Positions 6,872 to 16,346 of a stretch of 23,616 nt of DNA are shown in pieces. This DNA comes from UBA1724 sp963632245 (GTDB lineage Bacteria; Verrucomicrobiota; Lentisphaeria; Oligosphaerales; Oligosphaeraceae): contig CAVGTF010000017.1 in assembly GCA_963632245.1 (NCBI GenBank), forward strand, positions 1 through 23,616, read 5' to 3'. The first letter of the stretch is position 1. Each line of letters starts with the position of its first letter. The notes under the pieces were generated by a model. The model was not told the origin of the DNA, made no database searches, and was given only the letters and a program-made list of their open reading frames with translations. Position numbers and translations under genes: made by a program.

Positions 6872-8587
6872 TCACCGATGGAACCGCTTTCCGATGCGCT
6901 GGACGGCCTGGAGGAATTCGCGGGGTTCGGGGCGTCCCAGGAGGGCGCAGAGAGCGAGATAGACGATTCCGAAGAGTGCGAGCGCCAGCAGCACGACCAC
7001 TGCGGTTGCTGCGGTCCTGGGGAGGCGTTCCAGGAGGGAGAGCCTCTGGAGTCCCAGGAGGAGTCCCCAGGCAGCGGCGGAGGCGCCGGCGGATGCCAGA
7101 AGGAATCCGGCCAGGGATTTCAGGAAGGGTCCGAAGGTCCACTGGGGGAGATATTTTCGGTTCAGAAGGAGGAGGGTCACCACATTCGCCCAGGAGCAGA
7201 GGCTGGTGGCAAGCGCCAATCCGCCCTGCCGCAGGAACTGCATAAGGATCAGATTCAGGATCAGATTTGCCAGCAGGAGGAGCATCGAGATCCGCATAGG
7301 CGTCACGGTGTCCTTACGCGCGTGGAAGGGATTTGTAGCCACCTTCACGCAGCAGAATGCAGGGAGTCCTGCCAGATAGAAGAGAAGTGCGAAGGTCGTC
7401 TCGCGGATCGCCTCGTCTCCGAATGCGCCGCGTGCGAAGAGGAGCGTGATGGTCTCCTGTCCGCAGACCATCAGGAATGCGGTGCAGGGAATGGCAAGAA
7501 AGAGGACCGTCCGCAGCGCGAAATCCAGCCCCTCCCGGATGCCCTGTGCATCACCCTTGACCTGTGCGCGTGCCAAAGCGGGGAGAGCCACCTGCCCCAT
7601 TGCCACGCCGAAGAGCCCCACGGGGAGGTAGACCAACCGGTGGGAGTAATTCAGGGCGCCCACGGCGGCGGCGCCCAGCCAGAGCCCCAGCCCCTTGTCC
7701 ACCAGGCCATTCAACTGCGCCAGGCCATTGCCAACCAGCACGGGGACAATCCGGCGGCAGAGCGCACGGACCTCGCCGTCCTTCACATTCAGGTCCCAGC
7801 GATAGCGGAAACCGTATTTCCGGCAAGAGAGCACCAGCGTTGCCAGTTGCAGGAAGCCGCCCAGGAGCGTTGCGCCGCAGTAGAGCCAGAGTGCGGTCTC
7901 GTCCTGGTTGGTCCAGCCCAATCCCAAAAGGATCAGGGAGACCACCATGGTCATATTGAAGACCGCCTGTGCGGCAGTCGCCTGGAAAAATACATTCAGG
8001 CTATTGAGAATTGCGGCGAAGGCGGCCGCCGCGCAGATCAGAAGCGAGAACGGCATGAGGACCGGCAGGAGCCTCATGGTGACCCGCGTGGCGTCGTCCT
8101 GGATCCAATGGCTCCAGCCAAAGACTGCAGCCAGTGCCCCCAGCAATATCGTGGGAATCAACAGCACCAGGAACTGCAGTGTGATCGCGCGGCAGGCGAG
8201 CGTCCAGGCCTCCTGCTTCTTGTCCTCCTCCAAATAGCCCGCCAGCGCCGGCACAAATGCGCTGGAGATGGCGCCCTCCCCCAGGATCATCCGGAGACTA
8301 TTGGGGACGGCGAAGGCGGTGTTATATGCCGCCTGTGCTACACCAGTGGCGCCCCAGAATGCAGCGGCGAAGATATCCCGGAGCAGTCCGGAGACTCGCG
8401 AGAGGAGGATTCCGCCCGTGGATCCCAGAAATCCCCGCCCCATGCCCGCCTTGCTACCCGAGGAAGACGCCTGAATAGTGCCGCTCCCGCCCTGCCCCGT
8501 CGCCATGGTGGCCATGGCGGCATTCTGGGAGGGAGCGGGAACCTGGGAGGCATTCTCTCCGTTTTCGGGGCGCAATTCGGAGGACAT
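6872..8587 (-). CDS. murJ: Lipid II flippase MurJ (MviN family)
   Basis: An inner-membrane transporter of the MOP superfamily that flips lipid II for peptidoglycan synthesis. It has 571 residues with about 14 hydrophobic segments. The conserved start of the fold is GGILLSRVSGLLRDIFAAAF (58-77), with Arg64 and Arg70 at the positions of essential E. coli Arg18 and Arg24. Next is VPNSLRMILGEGAISSAFVP (94-113). NPFHARKDTVTPMR in the second half is also typical. Residues 1-50 form an extra Gly/Ser/Ala-rich extension not usual in the family; internal ATGs exist, and Met49 (base 8443) would give a 523-residue protein close to the norm. No Shine-Dalgarno separates the choices. It follows the secreted glycoside hydrolase after 27 bases, suggesting cotranscription, and converges on the oxidoreductase gene. 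Confidence 0.93.
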   Translation of the reverse strand: MSSELRPENGENASQVPAPSQNAAMATMATGQGGSGTIQASSSGSKAGMGRGFLGSTGGILLSRVSGLLRDIFAAAFWGATGVAQAAYNTAFAVPNSLRMILGEGAISSAFVPALAGYLEEDKKQEAWTLACRAITLQFLVLLIPTILLGALAAVFGWSHWIQDDATRVTMRLLPVLMPFSLLICAAAAFAAILNSLNVFFQATAAQAVFNMTMVVSLILLGLGWTNQDETALWLYCGATLLGGFLQLATLVLSCRKYGFRYRWDLNVKDGEVRALCRRIVPVLVGNGLAQLNGLVDKGLGLWLGAAAVGALNYSHRLVYLPVGLFGVAMGQVALPALARAQVKGDAQGIREGLDFALRTVLFLAIPCTAFLMVCGQETITLLFARGAFGDEAIRETTFALLFYLAGLPAFCCVKVATNPFHARKDTVTPMRISMLLLLANLILNLILMQFLRQGGLALATSLCSWANVVTLLLLNRKYLPQWTFGPFLKSLAGFLLASAGASAAAWGLLLGLQRLSLLERLPRTAATAVVVLLALALFGIVYLALCALLGRPEPREFLQAVQRIGKRFHR

Positions 8588-8614
8588 GGGAGGCGCGGGG
8601 ATCGTTCAGGAGAG

Positions 8615-10630
8615 CTAGTTCAGCGGGACGAGGATCTCACCCCAGACATCGTTGCCAGAGAAGTGCCAGACACCGGGCTCCACCTCGTGGGCATTGCCAT
8701 AGATGGCCTTCATGGGAGGAGTGTCAGGAGGCAACCGCAGCGTGGCATCCACATTGTCGGGACCAATGGAGGCAGCCATCACAGCGGGGCGCCCATTGTC
8801 GTCAGTGTGGAAGATCGCGGCCTCCATCTTGCCACTCTTCACCTCCAGAGGCAGCGCAATGGGGCCGCCCTTGGAGAGGAGCCAGGGAGACAGATTCTTC
8901 AGCATGGTAGCCAGCTCCTTGGCCTCCTGCCAGTGCCACAAGTAGTCCTCTTCGGTCTGCACCGCCTCGCCGCCAAAGCGGTCGGGGTCATTGAAGCCGC
9001 GCTTCAGATCGAAGTAGGCATACATGATGAATCCGCGGGCACCCCGGATGGCCTCCAGCAATGTGATTCCGCGCATCTGCTGGGGACGGGGCTGGATCCA
9101 ATTAGCGAAGTCCTTGGCATTGTCACGGGAATGATACATGCCCCAATTGAAGATCTGCGGGACTCCCCAGAAAGGCTGTCCGGAGGCCTGTGCGGCATCC
9201 ACGCCATCCACGGTGCGGCGCTGATTGGAGACCTTGTCTTTGGTGATGGGATAGGGATCCACCGCCAGGATATCGCAGGAGCTCCCGAAGAAGGGCGTCT
9301 CCAGGAAATCGCAGAGAACGGAGAGCACGGGGTGGTTGGGATCCGCCTGGTTGAGGAAGATTCGCATCTCCTCCGCCTTCTTCTGGTCCTTCAGGGGGAT
9401 CTCGTCGTTGTTGTACCAGGCCAAAAGCGCGGGATGGTCCTTGATGCGGTTCACAAAAGTCTCCCAGAGCTCCCGTGTGGTCTTCACGCCAATGGAGTTG
9501 CGCACGGCCCATACGTGGTCCTGATAGCGCGGAAGATCATAGAAGTCCTTCAGAGAGAAGATGATCTTCATATTGCGATCCTGGAGGGCATTCATGGCGC
9601 GCATCATGGCATCGGCATCGCCGCCAGTGACGTTCTTCTCGATCTTGAGCGTCCAGCTCCCGTAGGGCAGCACGCAGTTATAGTCGGAATCCGCGATGAG
9701 ATCCAGGTCCTCCAGGATAGAGGTATACAAACCGATGGGGAGGAAGGGTTTCCCATCCACGATCAATCGGCCGTATTCATCGATGATGCTGCTGCCCTGG
9801 GGACGCTCGGTCTTTTCGAAATTCTGCGCCACCACAATGCGCTCCACGCTCTCGCCAATGGGCACGCCATCGGAGCCGGTCAGAGTCGCACGGAAGTCGG
9901 TCTTTCCCTCGGGCAGTGCGGGCAGGCGGAACTCCGCCATATGCTCCTTGATGGGCTCCTGGAAGAAGTGCCCCTCGCCCTGGGCATCCAGGACCATGAG
10001 CTCCACTGACATGCCGTTGAAGGCCGCCGTGCCCAAGGAGTTTCCCATGATGCCCACATTGACGCGCACCAGCGGATCCTTGGCATCCAGGATTCCCTGG
10101 ACGGGATAGACGAACTGGATGGCGGGGATCTTCTCGGCAGCGGTGACGCTGACATTGTCGAACCAGACAGTTCCCGTGGAGCCGCGCTGGATATAGAGCG
10201 CCAGGGAGCACTTCGCCGCGTCCTTGGGTACGGAGACATTGACCTCTAGCCAAGTCCAGTCTTCACAATCCCGGGGACCACTCTTGTAGATGCCGCCCTG
10301 CCACTTGTTGGACGAATCATAGAACTCCACGCCCACATTCGGCAGACCGGGCTTCACATTCTTGGAACGCATCTGGACCGCCAGCGTATAGAGCTTCCCG
10401 GGCTCCAAATCCAAGGGCTGGCTGACATACTCGTATTTCATCTCCGCGGTCCGAGTCAACTTCAGGCCACCATTGCCATTGAAGCCGAAGCCGCGTTCCA
10501 CCTCGGCCCCCGTCGGCAACTTCCAGCCCATTGCGCCATCCTCAAAATTGCCATTCTTGACGAAGTTCTCCGACGCAGCAAGGAGGAGTGAAAAACACAC
10601 CAGGAAGAAAAACGAGAGACTTTTTTTCAT
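8615..10630 (-). CDS. Secreted multidomain glycoside hydrolase with CBM-like N-terminal domain
   Basis: 671 residues. A Sec signal peptide (MKK, then a hydrophobic core at 6-18, probable cleavage near AAS at 18-20) is followed by a jelly-roll carbohydrate-binding-like domain (about 22-165): the start NFVKNGNFEDGAMGW and the end GTVWFDNVSV are characteristic of CBM4/9/16-type modules. A beta-sandwich-like region (170-275) links to a TIM-barrel domain opening with DEYGRLIVDGKPFLPIGLY (284-302). LLAWYNNDE (402-410) holds the likely acid/base Glu410, and DILAVDPYPI (453-462) is another clan GH-A feature. A C-terminal beta domain follows (about 590-671). The TIM barrel resembles GH2/GH5/GH42-type hydrolases, but substrate and family cannot be fixed by eye. 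No Shine-Dalgarno is evident. It is the likely first gene of a unit with murJ. Confidence 0.8.
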   Translation of the reverse strand: MKKSLSFFFLVCFSLLLAASENFVKNGNFEDGAMGWKLPTGAEVERGFGFNGNGGLKLTRTAEMKYEYVSQPLDLEPGKLYTLAVQMRSKNVKPGLPNVGVEFYDSSNKWQGGIYKSGPRDCEDWTWLEVNVSVPKDAAKCSLALYIQRGSTGTVWFDNVSVTAAEKIPAIQFVYPVQGILDAKDPLVRVNVGIMGNSLGTAAFNGMSVELMVLDAQGEGHFFQEPIKEHMAEFRLPALPEGKTDFRATLTGSDGVPIGESVERIVVAQNFEKTERPQGSSIIDEYGRLIVDGKPFLPIGLYTSILEDLDLIADSDYNCVLPYGSWTLKIEKNVTGGDADAMMRAMNALQDRNMKIIFSLKDFYDLPRYQDHVWAVRNSIGVKTTRELWETFVNRIKDHPALLAWYNNDEIPLKDQKKAEEMRIFLNQADPNHPVLSVLCDFLETPFFGSSCDILAVDPYPITKDKVSNQRRTVDGVDAAQASGQPFWGVPQIFNWGMYHSRDNAKDFANWIQPRPQQMRGITLLEAIRGARGFIMYAYFDLKRGFNDPDRFGGEAVQTEEDYLWHWQEAKELATMLKNLSPWLLSKGGPIALPLEVKSGKMEAAIFHTDDNGRPAVMAASIGPDNVDATLRLPPDTPPMKAIYGNAHEVEPGVWHFSGNDVWGEILVPLN

Positions 10631-10700
10631 GGTCGTTGAGAGAGTGCGGTGGATTTTTTGATATATGGGGGAATTTTGGAAAAACTCCTAATCCGGGATT

Positions 10701-10730
10701 CTGTCTGGTTCTCTCTGTTTTACTGTCTGG
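10701..10730. repeat. CTGTCTGG direct repeat in the dnaB-glycoside hydrolase gap
   Basis: CTGTCTGG occurs at 10701-10708 and again at 10723-10730, 22 bases apart start to start, about two helical turns. It lies 71-100 bases upstream of the glycoside hydrolase start and could bind a tandem regulator. It could also be chance. Confidence 0.3.
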
Positions 10731-10732
10731 CC

Positions 10733-12181
10733 CTACTTTCCGGCGGGGATGTCCTCGGCCTCCACAGTCTCCTCGCGGCCATCAAAGCGCGTATACTGCG
10801 GGAAAAAGGTGAGGTTCTGCTTACCAGTGCGGCCGTTGCGGTTCTTGGCGATGAGGAGGACCGCATCCAGTCCGGCGGCGGACTGATCGGCATCCTGTGC
10901 GTATTGCTCATCGCGGTTACGATGGAGGATGGCCACCACATCGGCGTCCTGCTCGATGGCGCCGGATTCACGGAGGTTGCTCAGCTTGGGCTGGCCATCG
11001 CCCTGCTCTGCTGCGCGGTTGACCTGGCAGAGCACCACGATCGGAATCTGCAGCTCCTTCGCCAGCGCCTTCAAGGATCCGGAAATCCGCGCCACGTCAT
11101 TTTCACGGTTGGCATTCCGGTTTCCGGTATTGATGGTGATGAGCTGGAGGTAGTCAATGAAGAGGGCTTTAATATGGTGGCGTTCATACATGCGGCGCGC
11201 CTTGGAGCGGAGCTCCAAGATATCGATGCCGCCAGTTTCGTCAATGTAGATCTGGCAGTGCGCCAGCGCCTTGCTGGTCTCCACCACCTTCTGGAGCTCG
11301 CCCATGACCTGCTCCTTCTGATAGGCGAGCTTGGTGATATTCACCCGGGCGCCCGAGGAGATCATACGAAGGGTTAGACTCTCCGCAGTCATTTCCAAGG
11401 AGAAGATTCCCACGGGAATGCCCTTCATAGCGACATTGTAGGCCATGTTCAGTGCCAGGGCGGTCTTTCCGATAGAGGGGCGCGCCGCCAGCACGAAGAG
11501 CATGCCGGGCTGGAGGCCGCCGGTCATGGAGCGATCCAGGATCTCGTATCCGGTGGGGATGCCCAGGGAGTCGGTATCGCTCTGCTCCATGAGCTTCCGG
11601 ATATGCTCCATGGCCTGATCCACCAGCGGCTGAATGGGCTGGTAGTCCTGGCGTTGGTTCAGCTGGCTGATCTCCAGGATCTGCTGCTGGATGCGGTCCA
11701 TGAGGGGCACCGCATCGCCCTCGTTTTCGTAGCACTGGAGGATTGTCTCGGAGCAGGTGGAGATGATTCGCCGGACGGTGGCGGTCTGCTTGACGATCTC
11801 GACGTAGCTATCGATGAAGGCGGTGGTGGGCGTCTTCTCCATGAGGAGCGCCAGATAGCTGGGGCCTCCCACTGCATCCAGCTGGTCGTTCTTCCGGAGA
11901 TAATCCGCCAGCACCACGGGATCCATTCCGGCGCTGCCCTTGGGATTCAGGGCCACCATGGCGTCGAAGATGGTCTGGTTTGCCTGGTGGTAGAAGGCGC
12001 CCGGGAAATTCAGGCGCTCCATGGCCGTGGACGCCGCATCCGCAGAGAGCAACATGGCTCCCAGCACCGCCATCTCCGCCTGGGAGTTGTGCGGCTGCTC
12101 TCGGTCCAGAGTCAGAATGCTGGAGACCGAGGTCTGACGATCCGGACCGGACTGCCGTTGGGGATTGAAGTCGTTGGCCAT
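10733..12181 (-). CDS. dnaB: Replicative DNA helicase DnaB
   Basis: A hexameric 5'-3' helicase of the replication fork. The 482 residues match the family. After a polar N-tail, the N-terminal domain starts at PHNSQAEMAVLGAMLL (30-45), and the RecA-like domain opens with GIPTGYEILDRSMTGGLQPG (207-226). Walker A is ARPSIGKT (233-240), with Ile where Met is common. SLEM (261-264) carries the catalytic Glu263, Walker B is LFIDYLQL (340-347), and the C-terminal motif LRESGAIEQDADVV (403-416) and the arginine-finger region KNRNGRTG (446-453) are intact. No intein interrupts the ATPase motifs. It follows the second mannosidase by 22 bases with AAGGCGG as a Shine-Dalgarno, so it is probably cotranscribed with mannosidase and cysE, an unusual setting for dnaB. 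Confidence 0.97.
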   Translation of the reverse strand: MANDFNPQRQSGPDRQTSVSSILTLDREQPHNSQAEMAVLGAMLLSADAASTAMERLNFPGAFYHQANQTIFDAMVALNPKGSAGMDPVVLADYLRKNDQLDAVGGPSYLALLMEKTPTTAFIDSYVEIVKQTATVRRIISTCSETILQCYENEGDAVPLMDRIQQQILEISQLNQRQDYQPIQPLVDQAMEHIRKLMEQSDTDSLGIPTGYEILDRSMTGGLQPGMLFVLAARPSIGKTALALNMAYNVAMKGIPVGIFSLEMTAESLTLRMISSGARVNITKLAYQKEQVMGELQKVVETSKALAHCQIYIDETGGIDILELRSKARRMYERHHIKALFIDYLQLITINTGNRNANRENDVARISGSLKALAKELQIPIVVLCQVNRAAEQGDGQPKLSNLRESGAIEQDADVVAILHRNRDEQYAQDADQSAAGLDAVLLIAKNRNGRTGKQNLTFFPQYTRFDGREETVEAEDIPAGK

Positions 12182-12203
12182 GGGGGATTCCGCCTTCGCG
12201 CGT

Positions 12204-15200
12204 CTACCGCGCGAGCTTCAGAGTGAGGATCTGGTAGGGATGCAACGCCAGGCGGAAAGCGCCGTCCGCATCGCGGGCGGGTTCCGCAAGGGTATCCCAT
12301 TCCAAAGCATCGGTAACCAACACCCGAGTGGCCTCGGCGCCCTCCTGCAACCGCAGGACCGCCTTCGAATGACGACCGCGGGTCTCCACAACGCGCAGGA
12401 AGAGCTCGTCACACTTCTCGCCACGCTTGATCACCTCCAGCGAGACGCCCTCGCCTTCCAAAGCGAAAGGCAGCTTCGCCGCGGGCGCCGCGCGGTCCAC
12501 GAAGAGCGCGGGCGCGCAATTGAGCTGTGCGGCCTGGGAGATGACATCGCTGGAGTCCAGGGACTCCTCGTGAGGGCAGATCGCGTAGGTGAATTCCTGG
12601 TGTCCCAGATCGGCAGTGTAGTCGGGCCATTTGGGAGCGCGCAGGAGGCTGAGGGAGACCACACCGTTGCGGATGCAATGACCGTATTTGCAGTCATTGA
12701 GGATGGCCAGTCCACCCTCCTCCGTGGAGAGATCGGCGTAGCGTTGACCGCAGACCTCGAATTTCGCGTCCTCCCAGCTGGTATTCGTGTGGGTAGGACG
12801 GCGGATTTGTCCGTATTGGATGTCGTAGGTCGCCCAGGAGCTCTCCACGGGAGTCGGGAAAGCGACCCGCAGGAGCTTCCGACCCTCGTGCCACTCCACT
12901 ACATTGCGGAATTCCAGGGTATCGCCGTTGGCGGCCAAGGAGACCTCCTGTTCGATGGAGGACTCGCCAATGGCCAACGAGAACTTCAGGACGCCACGCA
13001 CGGGGCCAATCTCCCGTAACGTACTCTCGCCACGGACCGCCTTCGCTTCGTCCACAATCTGGTTCTTGTACCAGGGATCCACATCCCAGGCGTCATATTC
13101 CGCGGCTTCGTCCTGGTAGATCCGAAGGACATTTCCCGCGCCCTTGAGCCACTGACGGCCGCTCTGCTTGGCGCGGCACTCCGTCAGGCGGGCATCCGCA
13201 TCGAATGCGCAGAAGAGCGCGTCGTTCTCCAGAGTGAGCTGGTCGCGATCACGGACGGTAGGAACTGCGGAGGCAACGCCCTTGGGATCCCGGCACAGGA
13301 CCAGGAAGCCATCCGCGGGGATCTCCACGGCGGCAAAGACCCGGTCGTCGGACTCGACCTGGACAGTCACTGCATCGCCCGCTACAGTGGTGATGGCGCC
13401 AGTGGACCACTCCTTCGGGAGCTCCACGGGGCGGCGATAGGGCACCGAGAGGCTGTTGAAGAGGACCAGCGTATTCTCCTGGCGCGCCATGAGGCGTGCG
13501 GCCGCCTTCTTCTGGAGCTCGTCCAGCGTCTCCAGGCACCACGCGTGCTCTTTGGCGGTGTTTTCGTAGACCAGCCGGATGGAGGAACCGGGGATGATAT
13601 CGTGGAACTGGTTAATCAAGATAGTCTTGACGACCTTGTCCAGCTCCTTGCGGGGGTATTCCTCGGGGGGTAGCAGGCTGCAGAGCGCCTCGGTCTGGAG
13701 GAGCTTCTGCTCCAGCTGACGATTCGCGCGCTTGATGCGCGCCTGGGAGGTGAGGGTTCCGCGGTGCTTCTCGAAGTAGAGCTCGCCCTCCCAGACGGGC
13801 AACTCATCCCAGCCCTTCGCCATGCGCTCCATGGTATCCTGGGCATTCCCCATGGTGAGGCGTGGGAAGTCCTCCTGGTCCTTCATGAGCAACGCGCGCT
13901 CCACGTGGTCGCGGCAGGGTCCGCCGCCGCCGTCGCCAATGCCGTAGGGCATCACAAATTCGGGGCAGATGGCGGATTCCTTGAGGTTATCCTGGTTCTG
14001 CGCCATGATGCCGCCGCCCAGGGAGGAGTTGTAGTTATTGTCCTCGGGAGGCATGTGGGCGAAGACCTGCGTGCCATCGATGCCCTGCCAGCGGAAGGTA
14101 TTGTAGACGGGCTTATTGATGGCATTCCAGGCCAGCTTCATGGTCAGGAAGTAGTCGCAGCCGCAGATCTTCATGATCTGGGGGGTGTTGCCATTGTAGC
14201 CAAAGACATCGGGCATCCAGAGGTCCTTCACCTCCACACCGAATTCGTCCTTGAAGAAATTCTTTCCGTGGAGGAACTGTCGGATCAGGGATTCGCCGGA
14301 AGGCAGGTTGTTATCGGCCTCCACCCACATGCCGCCTTCGCACTCCCAACGCCCTTCCTGGACACGCTTCTTGATCTGCTCGTAGAGGGCGGGGTAGTAT
14401 TCCTTGGCGAAGAGATAGAGTTGCGGCTGGGATTCGCCGAAGTGGTATTCGGGGAAGCGCTCCATGAGGCGCAGCTGATTGGAGAAGGTCCGCGCCACCT
14501 TCCGGATGGTCTCCTTCACCGGCCAGAGCCACCCCACATCGATGTGCGCATGACCCGTGGCGGTGCACTTCAGCGCGGAACCGCAGGCGGGCAGACGCAA
14601 CACGGTCGCCAACACCGCACGGGCGGCAACGGCATTGTCGGGTTTGCCGCAATAGACATCCAAGGACTTGTAGAGCGCGTGGGCCAGCTGGCGCGCGCGA
14701 TACTTGGTGCAGTCCGCCTTGTAGTATTCCTTCAGGAGACTGTAGAGAAAATCGAATTCGATGCGGTAGTGGTAGAGCTCATCGCGGAAGGTGGCCAGCC
14801 GCAACGCCTTGACCACGGGATGGGACTGTCCTTCGGGATGGGCCTCGCGGCTCACGTGGGGAGCCCAGGGGAAGTCGGTCTTTCCCTGGACATTGCTGGA
14901 GACGCCCTCGATCCACAAATCCACCTTCTGGTTGGCCTTCGCGGGCTCCGGGAAGTAGAAGATCTCCCTCACGAAATAGCGGTCGAAGATAGAGTGGTCG
15001 GTGAGACTGCAAATCGGTATGCCCACTTCGTCAAAGACCATCGCCTCGCCCCCCAGATTCAGCCGCATGACCAGCTGCTGGCCCTCCCAGGACGCGGGAA
15101 CCGTTCCGCGCACGTGGACCCAGCAGCTATCCCAGTCCTTGCCCCAGCATTCACCCTCCTGCAAAGGACGATAGGTAAGGCTCTCGCGATCCTTCCAGGG

Positions 15201-15326
15201 CACCGGATCCTTCGTGACGGCGATCTCAGCGGTGAGAGGGGAATACTCCTTGAACATGTCCTCCTCGGAACGGCTGTAGAAGCTCTCGAAGCGAGTGAGG
15301 ATCTCATTGAACTGACTCTGAAGCAT
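12204..15326 (-). CDS. Alpha-mannosidase, glycoside hydrolase family 38 (MAN2C1 type)
   Basis: A 1040-residue zinc-dependent retaining exo-alpha-mannosidase of the cytosolic type; no signal peptide is seen (MLQSQFNEILTRFESFY). The N-terminal domain (about 1-250) is followed by the catalytic motif GHAHIDVGWLWP (258-269), with His261 and Asp263 as zinc ligands. GGMWVEADNNLPSGESLIRQ (331-350) and LWMPDVFGYNGN (369-380) hold the rest of the active site, with Asp373 as the nucleophile. The helical middle domain and large C-terminal beta domains (about 600-1040) follow, ending YQILTLKLAR. By hand, 109 of 138 residues (258-395) match the paralogue at 16347-20048 without a gap. It lies 48 bases after cysE and 22 before dnaB. 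Its role is probably turnover of alpha-mannosides imported or released by other glycosidases. No Shine-Dalgarno is evident. Confidence 0.95.
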   Translation of the reverse strand: MLQSQFNEILTRFESFYSRSEEDMFKEYSPLTAEIAVTKDPVPWKDRESLTYRPLQEGECWGKDWDSCWVHVRGTVPASWEGQQLVMRLNLGGEAMVFDEVGIPICSLTDHSIFDRYFVREIFYFPEPAKANQKVDLWIEGVSSNVQGKTDFPWAPHVSREAHPEGQSHPVVKALRLATFRDELYHYRIEFDFLYSLLKEYYKADCTKYRARQLAHALYKSLDVYCGKPDNAVAARAVLATVLRLPACGSALKCTATGHAHIDVGWLWPVKETIRKVARTFSNQLRLMERFPEYHFGESQPQLYLFAKEYYPALYEQIKKRVQEGRWECEGGMWVEADNNLPSGESLIRQFLHGKNFFKDEFGVEVKDLWMPDVFGYNGNTPQIMKICGCDYFLTMKLAWNAINKPVYNTFRWQGIDGTQVFAHMPPEDNNYNSSLGGGIMAQNQDNLKESAICPEFVMPYGIGDGGGGPCRDHVERALLMKDQEDFPRLTMGNAQDTMERMAKGWDELPVWEGELYFEKHRGTLTSQARIKRANRQLEQKLLQTEALCSLLPPEEYPRKELDKVVKTILINQFHDIIPGSSIRLVYENTAKEHAWCLETLDELQKKAAARLMARQENTLVLFNSLSVPYRRPVELPKEWSTGAITTVAGDAVTVQVESDDRVFAAVEIPADGFLVLCRDPKGVASAVPTVRDRDQLTLENDALFCAFDADARLTECRAKQSGRQWLKGAGNVLRIYQDEAAEYDAWDVDPWYKNQIVDEAKAVRGESTLREIGPVRGVLKFSLAIGESSIEQEVSLAANGDTLEFRNVVEWHEGRKLLRVAFPTPVESSWATYDIQYGQIRRPTHTNTSWEDAKFEVCGQRYADLSTEEGGLAILNDCKYGHCIRNGVVSLSLLRAPKWPDYTADLGHQEFTYAICPHEESLDSSDVISQAAQLNCAPALFVDRAAPAAKLPFALEGEGVSLEVIKRGEKCDELFLRVVETRGRHSKAVLRLQEGAEATRVLVTDALEWDTLAEPARDADGAFRLALHPYQILTLKLAR

Positions 15327-15374
15327 GGCGGTAAAAAATGCGGAGCTTTTTTCCCAAAAATGTGGGCTTCTGAA

Positions 15375-16298
15375 CTAGTGGTTCTGCTGTTTGCGGACCT
15401 TAATGGTGAGCTCGGAGGGAGAGAAGAGTACGCGGCTGTAGGGATCCGGGATGGATTCGGTGAGCCAGACATTTCCGCCGATGACGGAGTGGTGGGCGAT
15501 GGTCACGTCTCCCAGGATGGTGGCACCTGCGTAGACGGTCACATTGTCCTCCAGGTTGGGGTGGCGCTTGCTGCCCTTGATGATCTTTCCACAGCCGTCC
15601 TTGGGGAAGGAAAGCGCGCCCAGGGTGACGCCCTGGTAGAGCTTCACGTTGTCACCCAACACGCTGGTCTCGCCAATGACCACGCCCGTGCCGTGGTCAA
15701 TGAAGAAGCTCTTTCCGATAGTGGCGCCGGGATGGATGTCGATGCCCGTGACGGAGTGCGCGTATTCGCTCATGATTCTGGGCACCAGGGGGATCCCAGC
15801 GGCATAGAGCTCGTGGGCGATGCGATGGACCGCGATGGCCTTAAATCCGGGATACGCCAGGATGATCTCGTCCATGGAGCGGGTGGCCGGATCGCCATCC
15901 AAGGCGGCGCGGCAATCCAGCTTCAGATTCTCGCGGATCTCGGGCAGCTTCTCCATGAGGCGACGCGCCGCATTCTCGGCGGTCTGCTCGCGTGCAGGGG
16001 AGTCCTCCTCGGAAGTGCGCGCCAGGTATTCCAGCGCCAGATCCAATTCCCGAGTGAGCTCGCGGCAGATGCGTGGGAGCTGTCCGGAGAGGAATCCTCC
16101 CAGGAAGGAGCGATAGCAGTGTTCTCTGCCGGAGTATCCCGGGAAGAGGATCTCCAGGAGCTCCTCAAGGATCCGTAGAACGCTCTCCCGGCGGGGGAGG
16201 CTCCGGTCGTCGTTATAGGAGACTGCCAGGCCATCCTGGAAGGTGTCCTGGAGGCGGCGGCTGACGTCGTCGAGATAATTCAGGGGATCTTGAGTCAT
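15375..16298 (-). CDS. cysE: Serine O-acetyltransferase
   Basis: Makes O-acetylserine from serine and acetyl-CoA, the first step of cysteine synthesis; cytosolic. At 307 residues it is longer than E. coli CysE and resembles the extended EpsC/SrpH type. The N-terminal helical part (1-180) holds DPATRS (136-141, equivalent to the E. coli Asp92 loop) and AYPGFKAIAVHRIAHEL (148-164). The left-handed beta-helix starts at IDIHPGATIG (186-195). The catalytic His is His202 in FFIDHGTGVVIGET (199-212), and the second His is His246 in KGSKRHPNLEDN. The C-terminal tail is Lys/Gln-rich (VRKQQNH) and does not end in the Ile that binds cysteine synthase in some species. It lies exactly between two GH38 paralogues with 48-base gaps on both sides; no cysK is in the window. 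Confidence 0.95.
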   Translation of the reverse strand: MTQDPLNYLDDVSRRLQDTFQDGLAVSYNDDRSLPRRESVLRILEELLEILFPGYSGREHCYRSFLGGFLSGQLPRICRELTRELDLALEYLARTSEEDSPAREQTAENAARRLMEKLPEIRENLKLDCRAALDGDPATRSMDEIILAYPGFKAIAVHRIAHELYAAGIPLVPRIMSEYAHSVTGIDIHPGATIGKSFFIDHGTGVVIGETSVLGDNVKLYQGVTLGALSFPKDGCGKIIKGSKRHPNLEDNVTVYAGATILGDVTIAHHSVIGGNVWLTESIPDPYSRVLFSPSELTIKVRKQQNH

Positions 16299-16346
16299 AA
16301 ATGAAGTCGTTTCTCTTGCGTAGTTCCGGAGGGCGTTCCGGGTAAT

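Noticed and set aside
6674..10009. A 1111-codon open frame on the plus strand opposite murJ and the secreted hydrolase
   Set aside because: It is antisense to two well-supported genes, spans their intergenic gap, is rich in Gly/Glu/His/Gln without any recognisable domain, and reflects GC-biased codon usage on the real strand.
13764..16178. An 804-codon plus-strand open frame opposite the first mannosidase and cysE
   Set aside because: Low-complexity composition, no motif, and it overlaps two genes with intact catalytic signatures on the other strand.
15327..16346. Equal 48-base gaps on both sides of cysE as a sign of cassette insertion
   Set aside because: The two gap sequences are unrelated by eye, so equal length is probably chance.
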